Below are positions 11,645-25,837 of a DNA stretch of 64,000 nt, piece after piece (the first letter of the stretch is position 1; every line of letters starts with the position of its first letter). Location: the NCBI RefSeq assembly GCF_900747795.2, contig NC_041409.2:69796460-69860459 (forward strand), in the 5' to 3' direction. The notes under the pieces were generated by a model. That model did no database searches, had not been told where the DNA came from, and saw nothing but the letters and a program-made list of their open reading frames with translations. The translations under genes were made by a program, and so were the position numbers. Source of the DNA: Erpetoichthys calabaricus. Taxonomy: Eukaryota; Chordata; Cladistia; Polypteriformes; Polypteridae.

Positions 11645-12655
11645 TTCCATTTCTGAAGAAAAAGCTTTAATTTCGACTGGTAAGTTAATCTTAAGTTTCT
11701 AAAACATCATAACATGTGAAAAACTGGGAATACTTTATTCAGTGCATTGCCAGATTGTTTAAAGGGCAAATACATTTGGAGAGAGTGCATTTGTATAATC
11801 TGTCACAGAAAAGCACCTCAACATGCAGAAGTATACCAATGTGAGTAATATGGAGCAGATCAGGTATGACAGTTGACTAACTCAGTGCTCATGGGTACTG
11901 GATATTTAATCAGGGTGACGTGGTGTTCCACGGCAGGTAATATTTGGTGGTACTGTAGAAACGTCTAGCGTGTATCTTGTTTCTGTAATACTAATGGGCA
12001 GTAGTCCTCTATGGGTAGTGTAATAGACATAATGTATGGACTGGCATACCAACTGGGATGTTCCTTCCCCAGCTGGAAGCCATTATGGAAGGACGGTGCA
12101 CATGAATGCACATCTTGGCTTTGATGATTCCTATTTCTTTTGTCAGTCAGGAAGAAGATATAATGGGTGGATAGAGGTAGACTGCCTGGCAAGAACAACT
12201 GTTCCCCCAGTATGAAAAGTGGCAGGGGAACCCAGTTGGGTTCTGTGAGTGCTGCCAGGAAAGGATAGCCATGCTTTATGATGGTTCCACCTTACTGGCG
12301 GGTATTCCAGTGCCAGAACATTGTGTGTTTGCTCTTTCTGTATATTCATTAACAATAAGAATATTTTATCTTTGTCAAGGGTTGGTGCTCTTGACCCTTA
12401 TGGACAAGTCACCACTGATCATTTGTTTGTAACTATCTTTTCATTTTCATCTTCTGGTCCTTTATCAATAGGAGGAAGACAAAAATTAACTGTGTGATGA
12501 AAATAGCTTTATCTGACTTTTGGGGGCCTCTTGGATGTAACTTGTGTCTAATGTGACTCAAAAACAAACAAGCCATTCAAGACACGTGCTCCTCCATACA
12601 TTTTCTCTCTTTTTGTTCTGCTATTTTTATTTTACTTCTCTCCATACTCATACTA
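11645..12655. other. No recognisable feature
   Basis: Nothing that I can assign before the Rex1 junction at 12661. Confidence 0.4.
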
Positions 12656-12660
12656 CTCAT

Positions 12661-13062
12661 AGCATAAAGAAGAGGGACGCCTCACGCCTGGACAAACTGG
12701 TGAGGAAGGCAGGCTCTATTGTAGGCACGGAGCTGGACAGTTTGACATCCGTGGCAGAGCGACGGGCACTGAGCAGGCTCCTATCAATCATGGAGAATCC
12801 ACTGCATCCACTAAACAGTGTCATCTCCAGACAGAAGAGCAGCTTCAGCGACAGACTGCTGTCAATGTCCTGCTCCACTGACAGACAGAGGAGATCGTTC
12901 CTCCCCCATAGAATGCGACTCTTCAATTCCACCCGGGGGGGTAAATGTTAACATTATACAAAGTTATTGTCTGTTATACCTATATTTTTATCACTCTTTA
13001 ATATTGTTTTTTATCAATTTGCTGCTGCTGGAGTATGTGAATTTCCCCTAGAGATTAATAAA
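12661..13062 (+). mobile_element. Rex1 LINE, extreme 3' end
   Basis: A 5'-truncated insertion encoding only the C-terminus: KKRDASRLDKLVRKAGSIVG, TELDSLTSVAERRALSRLLS and RRSFLPHRMRLFNST, then a stop and 3' UTR. The end is the standard fish Rex1 tail gtgaatttcccc... attaataaagt, followed directly by (TATC)n. It retains a 20-bp stretch (ggctctattgtaggcacgga) that is missing from the copy at 30140-31183. Its open frame and clean junction suggest it is younger than the 9905-10400 copy. Confidence 0.85.
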
Positions 13063-13063
13063 G

Positions 13064-13281
<218 letters not shown>

Positions 13282-13289
13282 GCTACTTA

Positions 13290-15175
13290 GCCTCTTGTTG
13301 TTTTGCCAGTTATTTTTCTCATGCCTCTCCACATCTATTGCAGAGTCCATCAGCTCCATTCCCACACTTCATAGCAACAAAGTACCATCAGCCTCAAGGA
13401 GACTGCGTTTTACAGGCCATTCCTTGGCAAGTGTTCTTCATTATATACTTCAGAATCCACAATTCAGCCATATCTCAAATAAAGAAAATGCAAAAAACTG
13501 GTTATTGCAAGCATAATAAAATGTCTTGTTTTTATGTAGTGTGTTAAATTTAATTTAGGTAAGCACATTAAACTAAGAATGATAAGTCACTTGAAAACGT
13601 TTCTTATTGGCTGACATTTAAGAGCTGAATAGAGTCCTAGGGCTTACCCTGCTCAGTAGGCCTCTGTGTGATTTGTGAGCACTGATGGTCGTTCTCCATG
13701 GTACTGTACAGCAGTAAAACTGCAGTTTAAGCTGATAAGGAATCAAACATTACTTACCACTGTAAAACTGGCAAACCTCCAAAACATGAGATGATTGGCC
13801 TGCAAAACAGTAAAATGGCACAGGAGCTGCGGGAGGGGTGCATCTTGAAGCTTGTGATTAGCTTTATAAAGATGACAAAATGAGTCCCAGGTGACATAAA
13901 ACGGCTGCCATTTGGTACTAGTGAGGGGTGGAGAACCTGCCCTTTGCTGAAATAAGATATACTTTTTAGTGTCTACAAACCACAACCTCATCATGACCTG
14001 AATGTAAAAATGGCTGCAGTCCAATAATGCCACACACACACACACACACTACTGAACCCACTTAATGCACTTCAGGGTCTTAGGAGTACCTTAGCAGCAT
14101 CAGGTTCAAGGTGGGGGCCTACAATGGAAACTATTTAATGCATATGGGAAAAGATGACCAATATAACAGAAAATCATAGCGCTGCCACCACATTGAGCAG
14201 AAAACAGTGACAGACCGAGCACCGGCACATCATGGCATGTTGGAAGCAACTCCAAATTAGACATCAGTTTCATTTTATTTTTTGCTGCAGTGCGGAAAAG
14301 TTTTCTATAACAATGCACTATTTCTATGCAGCGTTTCACATGATTGATTTTATGCTCATGCTAAAAGTTGTTCTTTTGGTGTTCGTTACGCTTTATTGAG
14401 TAGTATTTAATTAATGCACACGATGACTAAATTTATTTCTATAACACATCCCCACTAATATTAACATGTCTGCACCACTATTTCTTCACAACATCTTCTT
14501 GCAACCTTGAAAGCTTTCATGCTTAATTTCCGACGGAGATAAGACAGCCAGATGGACAAATGGATGAGGCAGTTAGGTATTTGGGGTGCAAGATGCAAGG
14601 TCGGACTGATTTTTGAAAGGCAGACTACAGACTTGCCATACATGTTCGGAATCAAATAATCTTTAAAACATAACGCTTATTTCTTTTCCTTTTATTCCTT
14701 CTTGCTATTCAGGATTATTTCTTCTTTTCAGTACTCACAGTTAGTTGCAGGGGTGGAGTTTCATTGACTTTTTTTTCATGTCTGAGGAAACTAACACAAT
14801 GTTATCTAGTCAGTGCTTGCACTGTACAAATATACATCATTTATACTGTACCTATAAACGCACTATAGAAAAATTAGCTGAATTAAAAATGGGCTTCATT
14901 AATAAACCATTCACCTTTGGTATATTGCAGTGTATTTCCTTTTCGTAAGAGCTTCCTCAAAGACTTCTAGTGTGTATTTTTTAACATTCATCTGGTTAGG
15001 GCAATTTTTGACTCTGATTTTTGGTTAATCAGGCTTACTTCAAAGATCACTTGACTTCTTGGTTATTTGTTTCGACTGTGATTCATCTCCTGGTCCCATC
15101 GCTTGCTTACTGTCTGTCTTCCCTTTGTCCATCTCCTGGCAGAACAATAAAGTGATTTGTCTTTTCCTAAGAGTG
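13290..15175. other. No gene seen; short CA repeat near 14032
   Basis: The only nameable element is a short (CA)n run at about 14032-14049. ORFs here are short and lack splice or family support. Confidence 0.4.
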
Positions 15176-15179
15176 ATGG

Positions 15180-15270
15180 ACTCATGCATGGTGAGCTCCT
15201 GCATCATATTGTTCAGTGCATTGGACTTTATTCCTGTGAGATGCTGGTTCAAATCCAGCCTTCAACTGTC
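15180..15270 (+). repeat. tRNA-derived SINE head remnant
   Basis: gtgcattggacttt... gatgctggttcaaatccagc resembles a tRNA anticodon arm followed by a B-box with matching T-stem. The acceptor and D arms are not convincing, so I read it as SINE-derived. Confidence 0.4.
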
Positions 15271-15784
15271 ATGCTTTCTGAGGACATGTACGTTCAGAGT
15301 ATTTCTTCACTACTTTGGTGACACGATCGTGATGTCATTTTGTTGGTGGTGTTTGAGATAGGTTATGCAGTGGAGTCATGGCCACAGTCATACTGCTTGT
15401 ACATGAGACCAAAGCTGTTATGTTTGACCTTATCACCGAGGTTTGAATAAAGTCTTTGGTGTGCAGTTTATGTGGGAAAGACTGTTAGACAGGTTATGAG
15501 TTCTTTGCTTTGTTCATTTGACTTTGACTTTTGCTTTACATTTTTCAGTTTGATTATTGGTTTTCCTTTTTGACCTCCTGGTGATTAGACTGTTACCAGA
15601 TATTGCGTATTTTCCTTCTCCTTATAAGACTTTATCCCCTGCTCATGGTTTTGTAACTAAGATTTTGGGTGTCCCACATCTCCCTCACGAGATCTTTACA
15701 CTAACTGCTTAGGTTAACAGGCATGTTATGATGTGTATAGGTGGTTGCGTGGCTGTTCCCTGTGCCTTACTCAGTGACTATCAT

Positions 15785-16435
15785 GACCGTATTCATTGTT
15801 CATGACTGAATTTGGCAGCTTTTTATCTGATTGAGCTATAAATTATGATAATGTAGTGTTGATGAGGGATTTTAATATCTACATAGATGTGAAAACTGAC
15901 ACCTTTAGCAAATGTTTTACTCATCTGTTAAAAATACTATGGTTTTGTCAGATTTCCAATGGTCCGACTTATTGCCATAATCATACATTAGAGCTAATTA
16001 TTACTTAGAGAAGTAAGACACAAAATTTAAATATTACTCTACTAAATTCTTCCAGATTAGTACTTAATTACTTTTGAATTGTTTATGCCTTTACTAATGC
16101 AATTGCAGATTAAACCAAGGACAGTGTGATATCTAGATTATTTCTCTGCATCAAAATCTGTAGTTATTTTGCGAAACTCAAACATAATTATAGAAAAAAA
16201 TAAATCCGCTGATATCTACCTGTAAAGCGACTTTGAAGAACATAAATATATTATATTTAACAGAAACATTGTATTACCAAAATGTCAGCATAAATATAGT
16301 AGGAAATGTATGTCTAGTGTCCGCTGCTCTAGTGGTGCAGATTTAGTACATGTCAGCAGTATTGGAGAGATGAGACTGAGGGAGCCTTCTGTGACTCTTA
16401 CTCATTAGACAATACTGTATACCCTAATCCTCAAT
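15785..16435 (+). mobile_element. L2-type LINE endonuclease remnant
   Basis: The translation reads EFGSFLSD, then NYDNVVLMRDFNIYIDVKTD, SNGPTYCHNHTLELIIT. These match the conserved end of the L2 apurinic endonuclease (YDKVLIVGDFNIHVD ... GPTHxxGHTLDLVIT), with the glycine of GDFN replaced. Later sequence drifts into linker with stops. It is an internal fragment with no RT domain. It is distinct from the L2 3' half at 47515-49750. Confidence 0.75.
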
Positions 16436-16439
16436 TATA

Positions 16440-18540
16440 ATCAGATTAACTGGTGGAGTGTCCTCTTGGACTGGGTGTTACTCCTAGGAAAAAACACCAG
16501 AAAAGAGCAAACTGAGTTTATGGACATAAATGAATGAGGCGAGACAAGTACTCTTAAGCAGATTTCATCTGAGATCATTACCGAAACCAAAATGCTAACC
16601 AAAATCGTTAGACAAAGCCAAACAAGAATTCTAGTCCAATCCTGATATTGTAAATTGTTATGTTTTATTGTTTGCCTGCGTTCTAGGATCTTACAAGTCT
16701 TCCCTAAATTTTCACAAAGTTCAGATGCTTTCTTAATTTGAGAGGCCATTATGCATCATGATGTCATGATGTCAATATGTATCACATGCTTAGCAACCAT
16801 ACAGCATCATAGCAACCTGGCACACAACATGATGGCAGCCATGAAATCTGGAAACATAAAACTGTGATGCAGTAAAGTCACCAAAAAAAAAAAAATTAAA
16901 AACTACCATTAATATTGTTCAAAAAATGTAAAACGAAACAAAGGTTTATTTTCTGACCTCCAAAAAAAGGACACGCAAAAAGATAATTTCCTTTCAGGGA
17001 ATAACAAAGTATATCAAAATCAAAGAAAAAAATGTCTCCCCTTCCAGCACACAAAATACTACTGGATTAGAGGTAAATAAAAATAAAGCAAGTACATGTT
17101 ATGATTGTGCATGATTTAAATTATTCTCATGCTTCTCATTGCATTTTTGCAGTTTTATTCTCAGGGGTTTTGTTTAGCGCAGAATTCAATTGTTATTTAT
17201 TTTTATTTTTGATGTTATTTTGAGTTGAAATTTTTTCATGTCTCACTTTGGTGGGTACCAATTGTTTGTGGTTTCTACAGCATTGCTATGGTGGGACAGA
17301 AGGGAATGCACAACGGTCAGCATTGTGTACTTCCTAAGTTGTCCAAGATTGCAGATTCTCTCTACAAATTTCTCATGTGCTTTAGTGTTTATTTTCTGAC
17401 TCTCAACTTTTTGCTTTCGATTATTTATCTACGATTTGGCTTAGCATTTTGGTTTTGGTGCTGATTATTGGCTTTTTTTCTCACTATGTTACATTTCCTG
17501 GTCCTTTATTAAGCTGCCTGGTATGTACAGTACAATAGTAAGACAGTATCACCTGAGCGCGGTAAACTGCACTGCGGTAAAGCTGCACAATCAACATGAC
17601 AATAATCGTGGTGGTGACTACAGCGAGTGTAACAGAGATTGAGACATTAGAATAGTAGAGAAAGGCCAATGGTTGAAGGGGTTGGACTGCAGGGCTCATC
17701 ATGACAGGAGATGTTCCTGTACTGTATGTCACAGCTTTAATCTCAATCTCTGTGTTTCCATTTATTTAATATTTCTAATGGAGCATTTTGACTTTCTTAG
17801 ACTGCAATTTGCTCATCAAGGTCATGTTTGTCTTCCTAGAAACAAGAAATAATATTTCAGGACATGTGCTCTTGAATGTGAGGCATCGGTGCTCTCTTGT
17901 CTCTTCTCCTGCTGCTTCTCCTGGGTTGGTGCTTCGTATACTTGAAGGACCACAGAAGTCGGCATTAACGTGTTATCATTTATTTCAGTATATATAGGGA
18001 CCAGAGCGAGTGCACACAATCAAATAAAAACAAGTCAGTTTTACGCATTTTCTCAAAACAGTTAGAGATTGTATTCCTCTTACAGAATGTAAAAGAGAGC
18101 CAAGTTATTTTATTGTGGTTTTCTCATAAAAAAATAACTAATCCAAATTGAACAGAAACTTCCACTATGTCAAGCAAGCTATGCAGGGACAGGGGACACT
18201 GAACTCAAGTAGAAGCTTGGGCTTCTCTAATGGCACCCGACTGCTAAACTGGCAGCACACAACATCCATCCTGGTGAGTCACCACACCCACTGGTTTTTC
18301 TTTGGGTTTAGTGTTTAAGGACTATGGAGGACAACAAGCATTGACCCACAGCCCAGGAAATGAGGGGCATCCTGTGGGGCACGGCCATGCATGCAGAGTA
18401 GGCCTTAGTTTATAGCCTGATGCCATGAAGGAAAAGCTGTGGCACTCCAAAAATGAGGACATTTTCAAACCTGGAGGCACATTATGAATAGAGTACTTTG
18501 TTTCTGTGTTAATAAGATCTATGTCCTTTAGCAACAATTA
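16440..18540. other. No recognisable gene
   Basis: AT-rich. It includes a degenerate patch near 16745-16860 (repeated catcatgatgtcat, then atggcagccatgaaatc) that resembles similar patches near 23340, 37880, 51960, 57560 and 62050. Confidence 0.4.
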
Positions 18541-18549
18541 ACCATTCCT

Positions 18550-18715
18550 GTTCATCTATCCATTTTTTAATCTAGTTATTCAATATAAGGTTGTAGGGAA
18601 GCAAAACTTATTCCAACCCCTGCAAGTGTAAAGCAGCAACCAGCGGCAAAAAGGACACCAGGCTGTGACATGATGCACACATATAGGTACTAACACTCAA
18701 TCAGTCGTCTGTTAC
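18550..18715 (-). repeat. (GGAT)n-tailed retroposon, degenerate
   Basis: ttcatctatccattttttaatc, then aaaacttattccaacccctg... accagcggcaaaaagg... caccaggctgtgacatgatgcacacatata follows the family's CATCC-tail-to-middle order. Confidence 0.5.
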
Positions 18716-18724
18716 CCTAACAGC

Positions 18725-21180
18725 ATCAGTATGGACCATGGGAGGGTAACGAAGTGTGTGTCAGCTGCTCTAATGCTATGCCTCGATAAACACTTACCAT
18801 GTTGAGGTGGGAAACTGAGCAGGAAGAAAAGGGATACCTGTATTACAGGTGTGGATCTACGATCATGGCATTTAGGGTGTGCACTAAGGGGCCTGAGACA
18901 GTACGGAGCCATTTCAATAAGAGCCCTCAAGCTTGAGGAATTGTTAGAGTATCCTACGAGCTGAAATTACCATATGAGACCAAAAGACTCCCCCTACTCC
19001 CCCCACTAAGCAAGCAAGTATCTGATATGATCAAGAGGGACCCCCCCCCAACCAGATGGTGAAGTGAGTGAGAAATAACACACTGCGCTTAATGACTGAG
19101 TTTCTGCATTCTACGATCAATGCTCTGTTAAGGAGCTAAGTCACCTACGGGCCTGTGGGGGTCTTAATCCAGCCTATCTGTGGCAGAAATGGATACCCAA
19201 GTATAGTAGACAGAATAAAGCACAGTATTAATTGGAAAGACAATATAATAAGAGACTTAGCATCTAAAAAACTCAAAGCAAATCACTCTGCCTGTTGACA
19301 GGGGTGAATAATAAGTCTGGGGTTTATGACTTTAATAGAAAATTCTGAAGCACACAAGCAAAATGCATTATTGATAAAGTGGATAATAAAAACTGGAGTA
19401 TTAAAACTAGCCAAAACAAGAAAGTGTTTTCATCATAATCATCACTACAACTTCAGCATATTCATTTACATTAAGCATGGAGGTTAAGAAACTAGGAGAC
19501 AACTACAGATTTTGACAGTTCGCTGACCAGTCTAACCACGGAGTGCTGCTTGCTATTAATGATGTGGTTAGTCAAGACATTTATCCCTTCTGGAAACTAT
19601 TCAAGGAGAATGGATTGCTGCTCTTTGAGCCAAAACGTCAAAATCCACTCTGTGCGGGTCCCTGTGTCTGCCTTGATAAGGTCGACTTTGCAGGGCATTT
19701 ATAGACCTGGAAGAAACTGGAGTTGGAACTTGGACATGCCTTGGTTTTCTTAAAGTAGACTCTAATCTGTCTCTGTAAGAAAACGTTTGTGTTTTAAGCC
19801 AGAACATCCTGACAGCTACATATAGTCATACTGAGATGTACTGTAAATGCTGTAGAGGCGGTTTAAAAATGGATGGACATTAATAAAAATGAGCGGGTAA
19901 AAGAGTAGAAACACTCCATCAGCCTGGAATGCAGAGCAGAGCAGTGAGGATCTGAAGGACATCAAAGTGGCCACAACACCAAGGAAGGATGTGATGAAAC
20001 TGGACTTGCTGAACATGCTTGCAGCTTAAAATTTGACAAAAAGGTGGACCGCATGAAAACTGTGGGATCATTACCCTGAGAAATCAAGCCAAGGTTATTA
20101 TTACAATGGTACAACTCTTCAAATAAAACAGGATGGGCTTTTGAAGAGCCATAAACTAGTTGGCTACCTAGGAATCAGGAAACACCCCAGCCAAAGAGGC
20201 TGAGCCCTTAATGATGTCTGCTGCAGTTGCTCATTTGGAAGAACACTGGATAAGGCATTCACCTGAAGACAATGGACATCTCTGCCAGAATAGGTCATTT
20301 TTTTTACAATCCATCATGTTAGTCTGAAGATTTTTCTGTTGTAGGTTTATCTTCTGAAACTAAGAGAGGTTTGATTTGAAGCTAGCAGACAGCAGTGTCT
20401 CTTTAGTTCTTGAAATGACGTTGCCTTAAAAAATAAAGAAGTCACTTGTCCGATTCCAGAACCTGCGGTGTTTCAGAGGTTGTAAATTAGCTTGCATAAC
20501 AAGATGTTGGTCAAACCTTCATTTTGTTTCTCTGTCTTTAATGATCAAGACTTTTCTTTATGATCCTATTCATCGTCTACTAAAACCAGGACATCAGATT
20601 TCTCAGACGTTGCTATGATGTCCTTGTGAATGAGGAAGGTTTCACTGTTTTCCTCTTCCATGATGAATCTTTCTGTTGTTGTCCTCAATATCCAGAAATT
20701 GTCTGACTGTACTAATTTGTGTCCATGTCTGTGTCTTGTGTGAATCAGTGTCCCACTTCAAATTATTTCATCGAACGCTGAATACTAGAGTTTACCAAAT
20801 AATGGTGGCTCATCATATCATGACTAATATAGAGCCTCTGGCAGAAACTGAACTTCATGTGAGCTCCATCTTCAACCTCTACCAAAGCAGCTGAGTGATG
20901 AATCTCTTAAATTAGTCGGATGGAATGAACGGCCTCTTTGAGTTCCTTATCTATTCACTGTCTCTTATTTAAGACATCCCCATCTTATTTTTGTTGGGCT
21001 CATTTTGCAGATCCAAGTCTTGTTCCTCTTTTTTTTTCACCCACTCCTCTTCTCCAATCCCCATCCCAATCCCCACAAAGGCTGGTCCAAATAGATGGAG
21101 CAATATCTGAGGTAATGTAAGACACACGGTTGAGCTCCAGATGCAGTGAAGGTGCCGAAAGCTCCAAAAGATGTTGGAAG
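18725..21180. other. Downstream of ARMH4; no gene recognised
   Basis: Intergenic DNA beyond the probable ARMH4 poly(A) site, with no exon or repeat that I can name confidently. Confidence 0.4.
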
Positions 21181-21182
21181 GA

Positions 21183-21188
21183 TTTATT
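21183..21188 (-). promoter_or_regulatory. ARMH4: Poly(A) signal AATAAA of ARMH4 (candidate)
   Basis: On the minus strand AATAAA lies about 27 nt after the TAA stop of the terminal coding exon. If used, it gives a very short 3' UTR; a more distal site is possible. Confidence 0.45.
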
Positions 21189-21215
21189 GCTAGAGAAGTG
21201 GGGATGCTGGCAGAA

Positions 21216-21284
21216 TTAGAACTCATCTTCCGAACTGTCAGCCAGTAGCATCACTCTGTCCTGTCTGGTGCTCATTTCCCTGTG
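21216..21284 (-). CDS. ARMH4: ARMH4 terminal coding exon
   Basis: The exon encodes HREMSTRQ followed by DRVMLLADSSEDEF and a TAA stop (21218-21216). This is the acidic C-terminal tail I recognise from ARMH4 (C14orf37), a single-pass membrane protein with an armadillo-like helical name tag. The acceptor on the minus strand is ctgtttttcag immediately before CAC. The next AG, 5 nt later, would break the frame. The upstream exon ends in phase 0 (CGA AAG), so the protein reads RRK-HRE-MSTRQDRV, and ARMH4 orthologues read K-QRE at this junction. Recognition of the family is from memory of the C-terminus. Confidence 0.8.
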   Translation of the reverse strand, partial: HREMSTRQDRVMLLADSSEDEF

Positions 21285-24200
21285 CTGAAAAACAGAAGTT
21301 AGAATAAAAGGCATCAGTAGGCATCAAGGCATGGCAATACACACTCACAGAAGCGCTGCCAATGGTTCCCAGGGCTTTATGCATATTTGCTGGCTACACC
21401 TGAACCTTTCACCTGGTTATCTGTCAGATGTCATAGTCAGCTGAACACGTTGTGGCACTGCCACATAAACGCTATATGATTTTCTTTTGTCTCTTAGCCA
21501 TCCTCAATGTCAACCCTGTTGCTGCCTATGCACCCTTAATATGGGAGGGGTTGGCGGGATCAGGCACATTGGGCAGACGGTCATAAAGAAGACATTTGGG
21601 AGGGTGTGGTCTGTTGCTGTGGTTTCCAGGGGTAGTCATGAAGAAAGATGTCATGATACAGTGTAAAAAAGGCCGTGAAAGGCAAGAATGGGAGAAAAAA
21701 AAGAAAAGAGAAAAACTTGTCAACACATATTGATAAGCAAGAAAAAAAACAGCAAACATTCACTATCCACGGCCAGAGAAAGGATTGCCTAGCCTGCTTA
21801 CAGAGGTGGCCACCTCAAAGACTTTGCCGGGAAACCCACTCTGAAGTAGAAATGGAGGGGACGGTTAGGAGGAATTAAAGTGGGTGAGCTAAGAGTGATC
21901 CTTGCTTATATGGGGTTGTGTGTTTGGAGACTCTGGGAAAAAGAGAACAAGGAAAATGGACTAATGTTATCATAAGTGTCTGGAAACTGCCTGGGTTTTG
22001 GGGTTTGCCTGGGACGAAGGGGTTTCTTTCTTTTAAGTTATTTACATACGGTATTTGTGGGAACGTGGGGGAGGGAGGTGCGTTCATAAATTTGGTTGTT
22101 GCCATTTATGTTTGTATATTAATTTTTTTTAAGATTGATTTAATACAGTTATTTTCACCTTGTCTGTTTCTCACAGTTATTTTGTTGAAGTTATATCATT
22201 TATCATATTAGTATCGCAGGAAGGGGTCCGAGGGCATTTTGAGGTTGACCTGCTATCCAACTCACATACACCAATGTGGTGACGTATAGCGATATCGGCC
22301 GGGAAAGGTCAAAACTTTATATTGTGTCATCCTTGCATTGTGTTTTTAGTATTTTCTTATTATTTATTTTTGTATTGATTGGCTAGCGATCTTACATGGC
22401 TCCAGGCTATCTGTGATGGCCACTCCATAATGACGTTATGGGTGATGTTCATGTGGTTGTTGTGCAAGATTATGTGAGTGTCGTTATGAGACAACAAGTC
22501 AGAATTATTCTGTGAATGAAAATCCATCAGGAAGTATGAAATGCACACCATGACTAAGGCCAAAAACAGGAAGAGAACCATAAAAAAGCAAGAAGCATGA
22601 GTAACCAACACCTAAGGACAAAGCAAAACTCAAAGTCAGGCACCCAAAGCCTTTCAGAAAGCCTAGTACTGGGGCCTACTTGCATTGAAAGCTGACTACC
22701 ATTAATTCTCTACAGAGAATATCCACAGAAGCATAACAAAGAATACGAACGCCATATGTGATGAAGTCAATGACTCAACTGAACTGGTCACGTTATAAAA
22801 TTAAAACAAGACATTAATAACAATTCAAGTCAAAATAAAATTAAACAACACAAACACAAATCCTCAACATTGTAAAAACAAACTATAAACTGTTATAAAA
22901 TGACGCAAGTAAAACTGGCCTGAGACACGGCAAGTGTGTGCTACGTGATCGTGATGACTAACTTCCCCCCAATATAAGCAGTCAAGCACAGTATTATAAT
23001 TATCCACTTTGGTCAGAGCTTCTCCTTATGATCTTCTTTTTTCAGCTGTAAAGTTTCTTTGCCTGTACCTTTGTATTTTGGTATTTAACTTTTCACATCC
23101 AAGTTTTTGTTTTTTGAATCAGGGTGATGGTTCTGCAGCCATTTTCATAGGCAGGTGCTCACACTGAGTACATGGGGTAAAATAAGTTAAGATTATTTTC
23201 CATTTTTAATTTTTTACTGTATTTCTAAATCATTATTTACTTTGTTTTTTTTTTAAGATGCAGAATCATTTCTGATGTCAGTTTTCTGTTTCACGTTCGT
23301 CTTAATATTGTTAGAATTTATTTATGTCTTTTTCCGGCTCCATTTTATGGGCACTGCCATTTTGTGATGTCGATAGTTACTGCATTACTAGGGTCGGAGT
23401 GTGCAACATGTGATGTCATCAGAGTGACAGCATAAAGGTCACGTTGTTCTCTTCCTCTTTATCAGAGCTTGAAACTTAGGTTACATCCACACCACTAGAC
23501 TTTTGTTTAAAAAATGCAGACATTAGTCTCCATTTTCACCTTTCGTCCACACTACCCCAGTGTTAACTCTCTGCAGAGCTGTATACTTCAGAAGATGCCG
23601 GCTCGGCATTGCACTGTTGATGAGTGAAAATGTAGTCTTTTAAAAATGCAGACTGTAATCACACTCTGCTTTGCTTGTGCTTGTTATACATCCCTTTTCT
23701 GGTTGGTCATCCTTCATGGGAGAAAATCATATTCCAACATAGCTGACACAGAGGAGTTGTTTTCCACGGATTCGTTTAGAGTTTTGCAATGAATCCCACA
23801 GCTGGTGGTGTTACCAACCCTTCAAAGATTATTATGGGACATTCGGCATTGTACCAGCTGTTGTACTAAAATGGCAGTACCCATAAAGTAACCGATGTAA
23901 TGGAATGACAAAAACAAAAATACCACACCTACTTACTAAATCCTGACATGTGCACATTTCACGTAGCTGACAAGTCTTGGAGCAAACAGTATCGTTTTTG
24001 TATTTACATATAATAGTGTGGAGATTTGTCTTCCTTACAGAAATCGGTACACTCATCTTAGAGAGTCAAGTAGATCACGAGTAGTTAAGTGATCAATGGC
24101 ATCCCATGTTCCAGCATTTCCTTTTTGTCTTCTTGTTCTGTCATACCATCCTCCTCTTGCTTTTTCTTAGTTTGCTGTTCTACTCGTTTCCCATGTTGGC

Positions 24201-24329
24201 ATTTTTCATTGCCATCTGTCCTCTATTTTTCAAGCATTTCCTCTGTTACCCACAGCTTCTACTTTCTTTGCCCTGTCTCTCTGCCAATGTAATTTTCGGT
24301 GCTAATGGGAATTGTGCTTTTTATGCTTT

Positions 24330-25620
24330 TCCAGTGTTTACCTACACTCATGTTTGCTCTGTAGCTGATTTTTTTCTGTTGTAGTGTTGCCTCAATCTGT
24401 TTTGAGAATGCCATTCCTTTTGTCCTTTTTGTAGTTTGAGATTCCATTTTTATTTTGTTCACTTGCATTAATTCACCTTAGTTTTAGCCTTGAAGTTGGC
24501 ATCAACAAGGTGTGATCAGAGTCTGCACCTGCTTCTGGGTAGCTGTGTGTATTTCGCTTGCTGTTTTGTACTGTGGCCCTGAAGCGCAAGCTGAAGAAAA
24601 TTAAAACAAGTGTCGTTCACAAAATAAGAAGAGGTATTTTTCTTTGCTTAAGTATGCTATGATCATTATTTACAGTATAATTCAATTACAAAAACCATAT
24701 ATAGCAACTAAAATAAAAGAACACTTCTATACAGTTTGCTACTATGGTTATTGCATTCACTCAGAAGTGATTGACAGTTCTTTCCACCAACCAGAATTCT
24801 TTTCTCATTTTGAATTTGTAACTATCTTTTCTGTAAACTCAATTCTGAATTGGGGCAAGACACTTATTTGAAATTTTATGTGTGTTACCAGTTATTTTGT
24901 GTGCAGCACTTGTTTGAATTTCCTGACAATCCTCTTATTTTGCACGCATCACCTCTTGGTTTGTGTGCACCATGTTTTATTTAGTGCATGGCACTTGTTT
25001 TAATTTTTCCTTCAAGTTGCCATAGTTTTGGTTTCTCTGTGTGTCTATGATACTATTAAGCTGGTATCTTCCAGAATCAACATTTTTTTCCAGGTATATC
25101 ATATCTTCGTTTCATGTTGGAACTGTGTGTTCACTATGCAGAAGTTTCTCAATCTACAGTATTCAGTTTTTCCTTTTTTCGTTTCTAGCTATTAGGCCGT
25201 AACCTCCTGACTGAATCTTCCCTCACCTAACACTGCATTCCAATCTCCAATAATGACCTCTGTTCCTGCCTTCAAGCATCTCTTCAATCTACGTCTACAT
25301 CCTCTTGTTCATGATCAGGTGATGGTGTGTAGATCTGAATTATGACTATGTCCACTGGTTGGGCTTTCAGTTTTACAATTAGTAGTCTGTCAATTTTTCA
25401 ATCCATTGTGGTAACACTCTTTGCTGTCTTCTTATCAAGCAGCACTATTTCTTGTCCTCTGGCATAACCATACTTTGCAAAGCCCCAGAATTTTCAGCTA
25501 GGCATGTAACATTCCTTTCTTGATGTTTCCTTAATTTTCTCTCCTTCAGCATTGTTGTTTTTATTCCATGTTCCAGTCCTCACTGGTGCTTCCTTCCCTT
25601 TGCCCATTTAAGGATTTCAC
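24330..25620 (-). mobile_element. RTE-type LINE endonuclease fragment (CFDP2-like)
   Basis: On the minus strand, blocks read YGYARGQEIVLLDKKTA, KIDRLLIVKLKAQPVDIVII, QIYTPSPDHEQEDVD and EVIIGDWNAVLGEG. These match the RTE/BovB endonuclease order ending in the GDWNAKVG catalytic block. Near 24560-24500 comes a DSDHTLLMPTSRLKLR-like segment, equivalent to the terminal SDHxLL motif. The spacing between the two is several hundred bp larger than in the family, so extra sequence (about 24600-25150) was probably inserted. Stops and frame changes show it is dead. Confidence 0.7.
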
Positions 25621-25837
25621 TTGATGACTCCCCGAGAAGCCTTCCTATCTCCCGTGCCGGACACGGCTCCTTCTACATGTGATTGTGTGGCACTGTTTAT
25701 GTCATTCATCTCAATGATATGTTTGATTTGTGTGATACTTAAGAGAAAAAGCTGAGTTGGTTTCCCTTTGCCTTCCTCAATGGATGCAGTTTAATGTAAT
25801 ACCCAGGGCATTAGATTTCTCAAATTCTAGGATTTAA